Origin: Nocardia anaemiae NBRC 100462
Lineage (GTDB): Bacteria; Actinomycetota; Actinomycetes; Mycobacteriales; Mycobacteriaceae
DNA length: 49,578 nucleotides
Direction: 5' to 3'
NCBI RefSeq assembly: GCF_001612725.1
Contig: NZ_BDAZ01000078.1
Location: 1-49,578, forward strand
Position numbers and translations under genes: made by a program. The notes below the pieces were generated by a model. That model was not told where the DNA came from, did no database searches, and saw nothing but the letters and a program-made list of their open reading frames with translations. Numbering within the stretch: the stretch's first letter is position 1; every line of letters starts with the position of its first letter. Below, one piece after another: positions 26,298 through 33,846 of the stretch.

Positions 26298-26345
26298 CGC
26301 TATGGCGACGGTCGGCCGCGTCGGAGGCGGTGTCAGAATGACGTC

Positions 26346-26999
26346 GTGGCAAATCTCGGTCCCGGCCGTCCCCGTCTCGACCAGCGTCCCCGGCGCGGTC
26401 GGACGCCACGCGCCGAGATCCTCGACGCCGCCGGAGAGCTGTTCACCACCAATGGCTATGCCAATACCTCGACGCGTGCCGTCGCCGATGCGGTCGGTAT
26501 CCGGCAGGCCTCGCTCTACCACCACTTCGCCGCCAAGGACGACATCCTCGACGCGCTGCTCGCCGAAACCATCGCGGGCCCCTTGGATCTCGCCGAACGT
26601 CTACGCGAGGTTTCGGAGCCAGCGCACACCCGGTTATACGCGCTGGCCCGGTTCGACGTGCGCCAGCTGTGCGCATCGCACTGGAATCTCGGTGCGCTGT
26701 ACCTACTTCCGGAATTGCGCACCGAACGCTTCGCCGCCTTTCGCCTGCGCCGCGACGAATTACGCAGGCACTACGAAACTTTGGCTGCCGCAGTCGCCGC
26801 TGAGGCGGGCGTGCCGGGGGCCGAGGCCCTGCCGTTCCGGCTGGTGGAGACGGTGATCAACATCCGCTCGGACGAGGGCAGCGCACCCGCCCACGCCGAA
26901 CACACCATCCCCGACGCGATCATGCGCATGCTCGGATGGCGCGGTGATCTGGACAGCCTCCGTGCCGACGCGACCGCACTCCTGCGGCGTGCGGCCTGA
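26346..26999 (+). CDS. amtR: AmtR-like TetR-family nitrogen regulator
   Basis: A 217-residue protein from GTG 26346. The N-terminus closely follows Corynebacterium AmtR as I remember it: GRPR, PRAEILDAAGELFTTNGYANTST, then ADAVGIRQASLYHHFAAK. The C-terminal half also tracks AmtR (WNLGALYLLPELRTERFAAFRLRRDEL). AmtR represses ammonium, urea and creatinine-type nitrogen genes until relieved by GlnK under nitrogen limitation. Its divergent position next to a permease/DUF1989 operon with an AmtR-box-like site supports control of that operon. It may be a paralogue of the genome's main AmtR. Confidence 0.82.
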   Translation: MANLGPGRPRLDQRPRRGRTPRAEILDAAGELFTTNGYANTSTRAVADAVGIRQASLYHHFAAKDDILDALLAETIAGPLDLAERLREVSEPAHTRLYALARFDVRQLCASHWNLGALYLLPELRTERFAAFRLRRDELRRHYETLAAAVAAEAGVPGAEALPFRLVETVINIRSDEGSAPAHAEHTIPDAIMRMLGWRGDLDSLRADATALLRRAA

Positions 27000-27019
27000 A
27001 GCGCTTGCGCGCGGCGACT

Positions 27020-28681
27020 CTATCCTTTGCCGCGGGTGGCTTGGAATTCGAAGCCCCAGTTGTAGATGCGTGCGATTTCACGGACGCCGCCACCGGGATG
27101 CCCAGAGGGCGGCCTGATGAAGGTGCCGTCACGACGAACGATGAACTCGCCATTGACATTTTCGATATGGGCGAGGATCACATCGCGCGAATTGTCCTGG
27201 CAGCCACTGATGATCATCTCGATCGGCGGCGAGTTCAGCGGATACAACGTGGCGGTGGACTGCACGCCCTGGAAATTGTTCGCCCCTTCATAGATCGAGG
27301 CGAAGACCAGAATCCGGCGGAACTGCGCGGTGTAGTCGAGATTGATATCCAGATTCTCCCCGGTCGTGCTGCTGCCGGTCCGGTCGTCCTGGTCGAGCCG
27401 AATGAACGGCGGGCGATCCAGCGCGCCGAACGAACGGTCCAGGGCGCGAACGGATCCGATCCGCCCGTCGGCCAGTTCGAAGAAGCAGCACAGATCGAGA
27501 TCGAGGGCATTGGCGCGCTTGCGACCGAACAGACCACCGCCACCGGTCTGCGCGGTGACCCAATTCAGGTTGACCCGCATGGTGCCGGAGGTGGCACCGT
27601 GTTTGGTCAGCGAGACCGTCGGCGCTTCCTTCGTCAGCGAAACCTTGCTGAGGTTCACCGGCGCGCCGGGAGCGGCGGTAGGCGGGCTGGACGCGGTCGG
27701 CGGCGTATAAGGCTGCGGCGGTTGATTCGGCGGGGGCGGTGGCTGATTCGGCGGCGCATAGGGCTGCGGCGTTTGGTTCGGTGGATAGGGGTTCTGCGAC
27801 GTCGGGCTCGCCGGATACGGCTGCCCCTGATTCGGCGGATACCCGGGCGGTGCCGCAGGCGGATACAGCGCGGGTTCCCCGAATTGCTGCGGGGCGGGCG
27901 GTGTCCCGAATTGCTGCGGGGCGGGCGGTGCCCCGAATTGCTGCGGGCCGGGCGGCGGCGCGAACTGCTGTGGGCCGGGCGGCGGCGCGAACTGCTGTGG
28001 GCCGGGCGGCGGCGCGAACTGCTGCGACGCAGGTGGCGGCGTTTGCTGCTGCGGTGTGGGTGGTGTGTGGTGCTGCCGCGGTGTATGCGGCTGTGCGGGC
28101 GGCGTATAAGCAGCCGGTTGCGGCTGCGCCGCAGGAGCCTGCCCAGCCCCCGCATCATCAACCGAAATCCCGAAATCCGTAGCCAGCCCGGCCAATCCGG
28201 TCGCATACCCCTGACCAACCGCCCGGAACTTCCACGCCCCCTGCCGTCGATACAACTCCCCGAGCACGAACGCGGTCTCGGAAGTCGCCCCCGTGCTGTC
28301 GAACCGCGCCGCCTCCGCGCCGCTCACCGCATCGAGCACCCGCACATACAGCCCATGGAACTGCCCGAACGTGCCACCATCCGCGGATGCCGCGATGACA
28401 ATCGTGTCGATCTGCGCTTCGACCTGCGCCAGATTCACCGACAAGGTATCGATGACCGTCGCTCCCGGTCGCTTACCTTCGTGCCGCACCGCGCCGGACG
28501 GATGAGTCGGCTGGTTATAGAAGACGAAGTCGTTGTCCGAGCGCACCTTCCCGGACACGAGTAACAGCGCGGAGGCATCCGCATCCGGAACCCCTTGACC
28601 TGACTGCCACCCCAGCTCGACGCGGACTGAAGACATCGGCACCGCGACATTGGCGCCCTTCATCATCGACACATCTGCCAA
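27020..28681 (-). CDS. Two-domain TerD (stress/tellurium resistance) protein with Pro/Gln-rich repeat linker
   Basis: A 553-residue protein. Residues 1-175 are a TerD domain (VRVELGWQSG, SDNDFVFYNQPTHPSGAVRHEG, ETAFVLGELYRRQGAWKFRAVGQGYATGLAGLATDFGI). A linker of about 170 residues, rich in Pro, Gln and Tyr, holds six 9-residue units such as QQFAPPPGP. The C-terminal part (MRVNLNWVT, LDLDLCCFFELADGRIGSVRALD, ILVFASIYEGANNFQ, IARIYNW) is a second TerD-like domain. TerD domains bind Ca2+ and act in membrane-associated stress responses. No other ter genes are in the window. Stop-to-stop distance to the TetR gene is about 20 bp. Confidence 0.92.
   Translation of the reverse strand: MADVSMMKGANVAVPMSSVRVELGWQSGQGVPDADASALLLVSGKVRSDNDFVFYNQPTHPSGAVRHEGKRPGATVIDTLSVNLAQVEAQIDTIVIAASADGGTFGQFHGLYVRVLDAVSGAEAARFDSTGATSETAFVLGELYRRQGAWKFRAVGQGYATGLAGLATDFGISVDDAGAGQAPAAQPQPAAYTPPAQPHTPRQHHTPPTPQQQTPPPASQQFAPPPGPQQFAPPPGPQQFAPPPGPQQFGAPPAPQQFGTPPAPQQFGEPALYPPAAPPGYPPNQGQPYPASPTSQNPYPPNQTPQPYAPPNQPPPPPNQPPQPYTPPTASSPPTAAPGAPVNLSKVSLTKEAPTVSLTKHGATSGTMRVNLNWVTAQTGGGGLFGRKRANALDLDLCCFFELADGRIGSVRALDRSFGALDRPPFIRLDQDDRTGSSTTGENLDINLDYTAQFRRILVFASIYEGANNFQGVQSTATLYPLNSPPIEMIISGCQDNSRDVILAHIENVNGEFIVRRDGTFIRPPSGHPGGGVREIARIYNWGFEFQATRGKG
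27879..28040 (-). repeat. Six 27-bp in-frame tandem repeats
   Basis: Six near-identical 27-bp units encode the 9-residue QQFxxPPxP repeat of the TerD fusion protein. The two units at 27960-28013 are identical. Their number could vary by slippage. Confidence 0.85.
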
Positions 28682-28730
28682 GGTATACGACCTGAGCGCG
28701 CCCTGTCTCGGTCACCGCGCGCCCGGGCTG

Positions 28731-29261
28731 TCAGCGGGTGGGCGGCGCGATCTGCCAATGTTGTTGCAGCGCACCGGCGATCTCCGGCAGCACTGTCACC
28801 GGTACGCGCTTGCGCCGCAGCATGGCCCGAATCTCGTTGACCTGCTCGCGTTTGCGCATGTCGTACGCCCCGGCGACCGGTCGTCGCACCGGTGGGATGG
28901 ACAGCAGCACGAGTTCGCCGTGCCGCTCGTCGCCGCCGATCAGATCCAGCGCCAGCGACCAGCGGGCCCGCTCGTCGAGTGCGAACCGTCCGGCCACCAC
29001 CCGCTCCCAGTCGATACTGGATTCCCGCCACGGCGTGCGCTGATAGATCGCCCCCTCGGTGAGCACGACGACATCGCGCCCGAACAGCGCGACAAGCAAT
29101 GCGATTCCGGCCACCGCACCGGCCAGCAGACCGGTGAAGACCCGGTTGACCCCGAATCCCGCCACGATCGCAGCGCATACCAGCACGGTGATCGCGATTC
29201 CGAGCATCCCGTACAGCATCGCCCGCCGCGTCGGCACCACACCCGCGCGCACCATCGTCAT
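28731..29261 (-). CDS. Membrane protein, two TM helices and PH-like domain
   Basis: About 176 residues from ATG 29261, which has AGGAGG 5 nt upstream; the open frame to 29483 lacks support. Two adjacent hydrophobic helices (AMLYGMLGIAITVLVCAAIVAGF and FTGLLAGAVAGIALLVALFG) lead into a cytosolic domain beginning DVVVLTEGAIYQRTPWRESSIDWERVVAGRF. That layout is typical of bacterial PH-like membrane proteins. A C-terminal helix with DMRKREQVNEIRAMLRRKRVPV follows. Function unknown. Encoded between the TerD fusion and the encapsulin gene, all on one strand. Confidence 0.7.
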   Translation of the reverse strand: MTMVRAGVVPTRRAMLYGMLGIAITVLVCAAIVAGFGVNRVFTGLLAGAVAGIALLVALFGRDVVVLTEGAIYQRTPWRESSIDWERVVAGRFALDERARWSLALDLIGGDERHGELVLLSIPPVRRPVAGAYDMRKREQVNEIRAMLRRKRVPVTVLPEIAGALQQHWQIAPPTR

Positions 29262-29337
29262 CTCGACCTCCTGCATACCGCACCCCAACCTAGTCGGTCG
29301 GTTTACTGCTGGCTTCCCGATGCGGGTGGGTCCGGTA

Positions 29338-30138
29338 TCAGGACGACAGCGCGACGGCCGCCTCGCCGGTGTAGACGAGGAACTGCAGACTCTGCTGGAA
29401 GTACAGCTGCACCGATTGCGCATCGTGGGTCTGATAGCCGATGGACAGGTCCTGGCCCAGCTGCAGATCGAAATCGCCGCCACGCGTGGTCAGCACGAAC
29501 GCGCCGTCGATGGCCGGAGCCCAGATGATCTCGCCCTCCGGGATGAGTCGTTCGATATGGGTGCGGATCGGGTGGCCATGATCGGAGGTCTCGCTGACCG
29601 CCGTATACAGGTCCGCGCTCAACAGCACCGAATACGGCCCGTCGACACCGGCCAACCGCAATGCGCTCAGCGCTTGGGCGACGGCCTCCGGCACCAGTCG
29701 CGGATCGCTCGGCAGTGTGATCGGGGAATTCGACGAACTCGCCCGGATACCGGTGATATTCGCGGCCTGATAGCCCTCGAAGATGGCCCGGTCCTCGGCG
29801 AAGGCGATCTTGCGCGCCGCCTCCTTGACCGCGTCCAGATCGGTGTCCTGCGCGCCGCGCTCGACATCGTCGAGTTCCTCGCGCGACAACGTGAACGGCA
29901 CCCGCAACTCGACCAGCGGCGCGACCACCCGTTGCCGGGCCTGCACACCCTCATCCGGTGCGGTGATGACGGTGGTGCGGCCGAGGCCGACCGCGGAGTA
30001 GTCGGTGCCGTGCGGTCCGGACAGATCGACCACCCGGCGACCGGCGATATGACGTTTGAAGGTGCGCGTCGCCTCTTGCTCGATGGCGGTCCATGCCTCG
30101 GCGGTGATCGGCGCGAGTTCGCGATGGAGGTTGTTCAT
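29338..30138 (-). CDS. Family 1 encapsulin nanocompartment shell protein
   Basis: A 266-residue protein of the usual encapsulin length. It starts MNNLHRELAPITAEAWTAIEQEATRTFKRHIAGRRVVD and contains REELDDVERGAQDTDLDAVKEAARKIAFAEDRAIFEGY, with an HK97-fold C-terminus (GGDFDLQLGQDLSIGYQTHDAQSVQLYFQQSLQFLVYTGEAAV). It self-assembles into an icosahedral protein shell that packages cargo carrying a C-terminal peptide. The start overlaps the stop of the DyP peroxidase gene (ATGA), so shell and cargo are made together. The mycobacterial homologue is Cfp29. Confidence 0.97.
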   Translation of the reverse strand: MNNLHRELAPITAEAWTAIEQEATRTFKRHIAGRRVVDLSGPHGTDYSAVGLGRTTVITAPDEGVQARQRVVAPLVELRVPFTLSREELDDVERGAQDTDLDAVKEAARKIAFAEDRAIFEGYQAANITGIRASSSNSPITLPSDPRLVPEAVAQALSALRLAGVDGPYSVLLSADLYTAVSETSDHGHPIRTHIERLIPEGEIIWAPAIDGAFVLTTRGGDFDLQLGQDLSIGYQTHDAQSVQLYFQQSLQFLVYTGEAAVALSS

Positions 30139-31163
30139 GATTGCATGCTCCTTTTCAACGTGCCGATACCCAGAGAACCGTTACTGCCAACACCATTCGG
30201 CGATAAAGATTCCTCGAGCGCTGTCGCGGCGACCTCGGGTGCGTCGGGGAGGTCGTCGAAGAAGTCCAGTGACGGTGCGAAGAACAGCGTGCCGGTCACC
30301 GCGATGGAGAAGTCCAGGATCCGGTCATAGGCAGCATCCTCCGTTCCGATGAACATCCGGGACAGCATGGTTTCGGTGACGCTCGGCGTGGCCGCGTAGG
30401 CGACGTAATAGGTGCCGAATTCGCCGTCCTTGATGCTGCCGAAAGGCATATTGGCGCGCAGGATCTTTCGCTCGTTGCCCTCGTCGTCGGTGACGGTGTT
30501 CACCGCGACATGCGAATTCGCGGGTTTATCCGCATCGGAGAGCTCGAAATCGTCGAGCTTGGTGCGTCCGATCACCCGCTCCTGCTCCTCGACCGACAGC
30601 GCCCGCCACTGCGCCATGGTGTGCAGATACTTCTGCACGACGACATAGCTGCCGCCCGCGAAGTCCGGATCCTCGTCCCCGACGAACGCCGTGCTGACGG
30701 CCGCGGCGCCCTCCGGATTCTCCGTGCCGTCCACGAAGCCGAGCAGATCGCGCTGCTCGAAATACCGGAATCCGACGGTCTGATCGACGATGGTGACCGC
30801 GCCGTCGAGCCGGTCGGCGATGGTCATCGCCAATTCGAAGCAGGCGTCCTGGAATTCGGACTTGATGTGGAACAGCAGATCGCCCGGCGTGCTCGGGGCG
30901 CTGTGGTGCTGGCCGACGAATTCGGGCAGCACATGCAGTTCGGCCGGTCGCGGGCCCGCGAAAAGGCGATCCCAGGCGTCGGAACCGATCGATGCGACGC
31001 AGGTGAGTCCGGCGCCGGGCAGCCGAAAACCGACCGAACGACGTAACCCGGGAAGATCGGCGAGCAGGTCGCGCACCGCCGCCTCGCCACCCTCGTCGAT
31101 CGTGGCGACGAGGAAGATCGCGGCTGGTGTGAGCGGTTCGAGGATCGGCTGCGGCTCACCCAT
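30135..31163 (-). CDS. Dye-decolorizing (DyP) heme peroxidase, encapsulin cargo
   Basis: A 342-residue protein from ATG 31163 (GGAG 4 nt upstream). It has the DyP signature GFVDGTENP with the catalytic Asp, a distal Arg region, and NSHVAVNTVTDDEGNERKILRANMPFG carrying the proximal His. The C-terminus ends GSLGIGTLKRSMQS, which matches the encapsulin cargo-loading peptide. The protein should be packaged inside the adjacent shell and act in oxidative stress or dye/lignin-like oxidation. No signal peptide. Gene order DyP-encapsulin is the classic one. Confidence 0.97.
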   Translation of the reverse strand: MGEPQPILEPLTPAAIFLVATIDEGGEAAVRDLLADLPGLRRSVGFRLPGAGLTCVASIGSDAWDRLFAGPRPAELHVLPEFVGQHHSAPSTPGDLLFHIKSEFQDACFELAMTIADRLDGAVTIVDQTVGFRYFEQRDLLGFVDGTENPEGAAAVSTAFVGDEDPDFAGGSYVVVQKYLHTMAQWRALSVEEQERVIGRTKLDDFELSDADKPANSHVAVNTVTDDEGNERKILRANMPFGSIKDGEFGTYYVAYAATPSVTETMLSRMFIGTEDAAYDRILDFSIAVTGTLFFAPSLDFFDDLPDAPEVAATALEESLSPNGVGSNGSLGIGTLKRSMQS

Positions 31164-31219
31164 GCGCTCCACCCTAGAGGGCGGCACCGACAATCCGGCC
31201 GAGCGGGGCGCCCCGTCCG

Positions 31220-31549
31220 CTACGACTTGGCGACCGTCAACAGGAATGCGACGTCGTCGACGGCCTTGACGCTATGCCGCGCCTTGGGCACGACCAGCAG
31301 GTCTCCGGCCGATCCCTTCCATTCGTTGGCGCCGCTGATCAAGGTGAGTGTGCCGCTGAGCACCAGCAGGGTGGATTCGCCCGCATTGTCGTGTTCGGCC
31401 AGGCTCTGGCCCGCCGACAGACCGACCACGGTCTGCCGCAGCGCATTGGCATGACCGCCGTAGATGGTTTGCGAACTGCGCCCGCTCGTGGCGGTGCTGG
31501 CCAACTTGAGCTGTTGGCGCGCGACCGCAGTCAGCGATTTCTTGTCCAT
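31220..31549 (-). CDS. Small cupin-domain protein
   Basis: A 109-residue single-cupin protein. Motif 1 is LAEHDNAGESTLLVLSGTLTLI (one His and one Glu of the usual metal ligands) and motif 2 is GDLLVVPKARHSVKAVDDVAFLLTV. It probably binds metal or a small molecule; no catalytic assignment is possible. The N-terminus (MDKKSLTAVARQQLKLA) resembles small LuxR-associated cupins. It lies 56 bp upstream of the DyP gene on the same strand and could be co-transcribed. Confidence 0.8.
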   Translation of the reverse strand: MDKKSLTAVARQQLKLASTATSGRSSQTIYGGHANALRQTVVGLSAGQSLAEHDNAGESTLLVLSGTLTLISGANEWKGSAGDLLVVPKARHSVKAVDDVAFLLTVAKS

Positions 31550-31747
31550 AGACCACCTTCCGCAGATGCAATCAGCCGGATCAGGGCTGGTGACACGGGC
31601 TGATATCGAGGAGTATGCCCGACCGACGGGTGACGTGTGTCCGGTTTGGTCGCCGCGACGGTATGCGGCGTGTTCGCCGCCGGTCGGTGCGTGAACCGTG
31701 TTGCGCGGTCCCGAATGCGTGATGCGGAAGATTTGCCGATTGGTGGC

Positions 31748-32260
31748 TTACTTACGGGTGTAGCGACGAATCCGGAAGCGCAGGCCCGACTTCGACTCGT
31801 GCCACGGCTCGGTGTCGTCGGCATGCCATTCGGCGGCGATGGCGGGTGCATAAGCGTCACCGTCGACCACGGTGTCCACCTCGGTGACGAGCAGGTCGGT
31901 CGCGAAATCCATAGCGGCTCGATAGATTTCGCCGCCGCCGATGATCCAGACGTCCTCCGGTGCCGTCACGGCGAGCGCGTCGGACAGCGATGCCGCGCGT
32001 TCGGCGCCCACGCCCGACCAGTCGGGCTGTCGGGTGACCACGATATTGCGGCGACCGTCGAGCGGGCGGAATCTGGGCGGCAGGGAATCCCAGGTACGAC
32101 GGCCCATGATGACCGGATGACCCATGGTGACGGCCTTGAAATTCGCCATGTCCTCGGGCACGCGCCAGGGGATGGTGTTCTCCAAGCCGATCACGCCGTC
32201 CGGAGTCTGCGCCCAGATCAGCCCGATGGTGCGGTCCGGCCTACGCGATGGCGCATTCAT
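31748..32260 (-). CDS. dfrA: Dihydrofolate reductase
   Basis: A 170-residue protein from ATG 32260, which overlaps the thyA stop as ATGA. It has the DHFR landmarks: IGLIWAQTPDGVIGLENTIPWRVPEDMANFKAVTMGHPVIMGRRTWDSLP (with the catalytic acidic residue in VPEDMANFK), RNIVVTR, and VWIIGGGEIYRAAM as the NADPH-binding loop. It reduces dihydrofolate produced by thymidylate synthase encoded just upstream. About 200 bp without a clear feature separate its stop from the cupin gene. Confidence 0.95.
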   Translation of the reverse strand: MNAPSRRPDRTIGLIWAQTPDGVIGLENTIPWRVPEDMANFKAVTMGHPVIMGRRTWDSLPPRFRPLDGRRNIVVTRQPDWSGVGAERAASLSDALAVTAPEDVWIIGGGEIYRAAMDFATDLLVTEVDTVVDGDAYAPAIAAEWHADDTEPWHESKSGLRFRIRRYTRK

Positions 32261-33063
32261 ACCGCAACCGGCGCCTTGATCGCCGGATGGTGTTGGTAGC
32301 CGACCACTTCCACATCTTCGTAGGCGTAATCGAACAGCGTCGGCGCGGGCCGCAGTTTCAATGTGGGGAAGGGATAGGGCTGCCTGCTCAGCTGCTCGGT
32401 GACCTGCTCGAGGTGGTTGTCGTAGATATGGCAATCGCCGCCGGTCCAGATGAAATCACCGGGTTCCAGCTCGGTCTGCTGGGCGACCATGTGCGTGAGC
32501 AGGGCATAGCTGGCGATATTGAACGGCACGCCGAGGAACAGGTCCGCACTGCGCTGGTAGAGCTGGCATGACAGCTTGCCGTCGGCCACATAGAACTGGA
32601 AGAACGCGTGGCACGGCGCCAAAGCCATCTTGTCGAGGTCGGCCACATTCCAGGCCGAGACGATGATGCGCCGGGAATCCGGATTGGTGCGCAGGGTGTG
32701 CAGCACCTCGGCGATCTGGTCGATGTGGGTGCCGTTGGGGGTGGGCCATGATCGCCACTGCACGCCGTAGACCGGGCCGAGTTCGCCGTGCCGATCCGCC
32801 CATTCATCCCAGATGGTGACGCCGTGTTCGTGTAGCCAGGCCACATTCGAATCGCCGCGCAGGAACCACAGCAATTCGTAGATGATCGACTTCAGATGCA
32901 CCTTTTTGGTGGTGATCAGTGGAAAGCCCGCGCCGAGGTCGTAGCGCAGCTGATGGCCGAAGATGCTGCGGGTGCCGGTGCCGGTGCGATCCGCCTTGGC
33001 GGTACCGGACTCCAGGACCAGTCGCAATAGGTCCTCGTACTGGGTATCAGCATTGTTGGCCAC
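32257..33063 (-). CDS. thyA: Thymidylate synthase
   Basis: A 268-residue protein, the normal ThyA length. Key segments are DRTGTGTRSIFGHQLRYDL (phosphate-binding Arg), LLWFLRGDSN, WRSWP, the active-site Cys in ALAPCHAFFQFYV, SCQLYQRSADLFLGVPFNIASYALL, and the C-terminal HPAIKAPVAV. It methylates dUMP with methylene-tetrahydrofolate. The start is GTG 33063 (VANNADTQYEDLL); the frame continues to 33693, but that would overlap cobF fully and is rejected. Operon with dfrA. Confidence 0.96.
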   Translation of the reverse strand: MANNADTQYEDLLRLVLESGTAKADRTGTGTRSIFGHQLRYDLGAGFPLITTKKVHLKSIIYELLWFLRGDSNVAWLHEHGVTIWDEWADRHGELGPVYGVQWRSWPTPNGTHIDQIAEVLHTLRTNPDSRRIIVSAWNVADLDKMALAPCHAFFQFYVADGKLSCQLYQRSADLFLGVPFNIASYALLTHMVAQQTELEPGDFIWTGGDCHIYDNHLEQVTEQLSRQPYPFPTLKLRPAPTLFDYAYEDVEVVGYQHHPAIKAPVAV

Positions 33064-33105
33064 GCCTGGCGAGCTTACCCATGTCCTGCCTGGCAAGCTC
33101 GAGCC

Positions 33106-33846
33106 ATGCGCAAGCTCTACGTGATCGGCATCGGTGCCGGGGATCCGGATCAGGTGACGGTCCAGGCGATCAAGGCAATGCGGCAGGTAGAGGTGTTTTT
33201 CATGATCGGCAAGGGGGCCGAGAAGCAGGAGTTGGTCGACGTGCGCACGTCGATCCTGACCGAACACCTCGATCACCCCTACCGCATCGTGGAGATCGCC
33301 GATCCGCCGCGCGAGCGGGATCCCGCCGATTATCGCGGCGTTGTCGAGGATTGGCACGATCGCCGTTCGGCCCTGCTGGCGGATGCGTTCGCGCAGGTCG
33401 ATGGGGTCGGTGGCATTCTCGTCTGGGGTGATCCGTCGCTCTACGACAGCACGCTGCGCATGATCGAACGGGTGCTGGATCGCGGTGCCGAGAGCTTCGA
33501 TTACGAGGTGATTCCGGGGGTCACCAGCGCGCAGGCCTTGGCGGCTCGGCACCGGATGGTGCTGCATCGCATCGGCGAGCCGGTGCACATCACCACCGGG
33601 CGGCGACTGCGCGAAGACGGGCTCAGCGGCTCGACACTGGTGATGCTGGACGGTGACTGTTCGTTCACGGAAGTGCCCGGCGATGACGTGCACATCTGGT
33701 GGGGCGCGTATCTGGGGATGCCCGACGAGACGTTGATCGAGGGGCCGCTGCGTGCGGTCGAGCAGGAGATCGTCGAGCGGCGCACTCGGTTGCGCGCCGA
33801 AAAGGGTTGGATCTTCGACGTTTATCTCCTGCGCCCGGGTTCCTGA
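33106..33846 (+). CDS. cobF: Precorrin-6A synthase (deacetylating)
   Basis: A 246-residue tetrapyrrole methylase. It begins KLYVIGIGAGDPDQVTVQAIKAMRQVEVFF (the GIGxGDP SAM-binding loop) and has GGILVWGDPSLYDSTLRMIERV and VIPGVTSAQALAARHRMVLHRIGEPVHITTGRRL. The W-rich tail (DDVHIWWGAYLG) separates CobF from other methylases. It performs C-1 methylation with deacetylation in aerobic cobalamin synthesis. It is a lone cob gene here, 42 bp from the divergent thyA, and its 3' end overlaps the Lrp-like gene by 25 bp. Confidence 0.93.
   Translation: MRKLYVIGIGAGDPDQVTVQAIKAMRQVEVFFMIGKGAEKQELVDVRTSILTEHLDHPYRIVEIADPPRERDPADYRGVVEDWHDRRSALLADAFAQVDGVGGILVWGDPSLYDSTLRMIERVLDRGAESFDYEVIPGVTSAQALAARHRMVLHRIGEPVHITTGRRLREDGLSGSTLVMLDGDCSFTEVPGDDVHIWWGAYLGMPDETLIEGPLRAVEQEIVERRTRLRAEKGWIFDVYLLRPGS

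Noticed and set aside
26114..26345. Guanidine riboswitch (ykkC, mini-ykkC or type III) upstream of the permease
   Set aside because: I looked for the conserved CUAGGGUUCCG, GGUCCGAGAG and tandem ACGR-loop features on the minus strand and found none. The region instead holds AmtR-box-like sites.
27879..28040. CRISPR-like array of 27-bp repeats
   Set aside because: The units are contiguous with no spacers and encode an in-frame 9-residue protein repeat.
27005..28564. 519-aa plus-strand open frame
   Set aside because: Arg-rich shadow of the TerD fusion gene on the other strand; no domain features.
29059..30330. 423-aa plus-strand open frame
   Set aside because: Antisense to the encapsulin gene and membrane-protein gene; no recognisable motifs.
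31550..31747. Gene or RNA in the gap between the cupin and dfrA
   Set aside because: Only a 6-bp hairpin (31665-31680) and shadow frames are visible; nothing supports a feature.
33064..33693. N-terminal extension of thymidylate synthase
   Set aside because: It would lie entirely within cobF on the other strand. GTG 33063 gives the normal 268-aa ThyA length.
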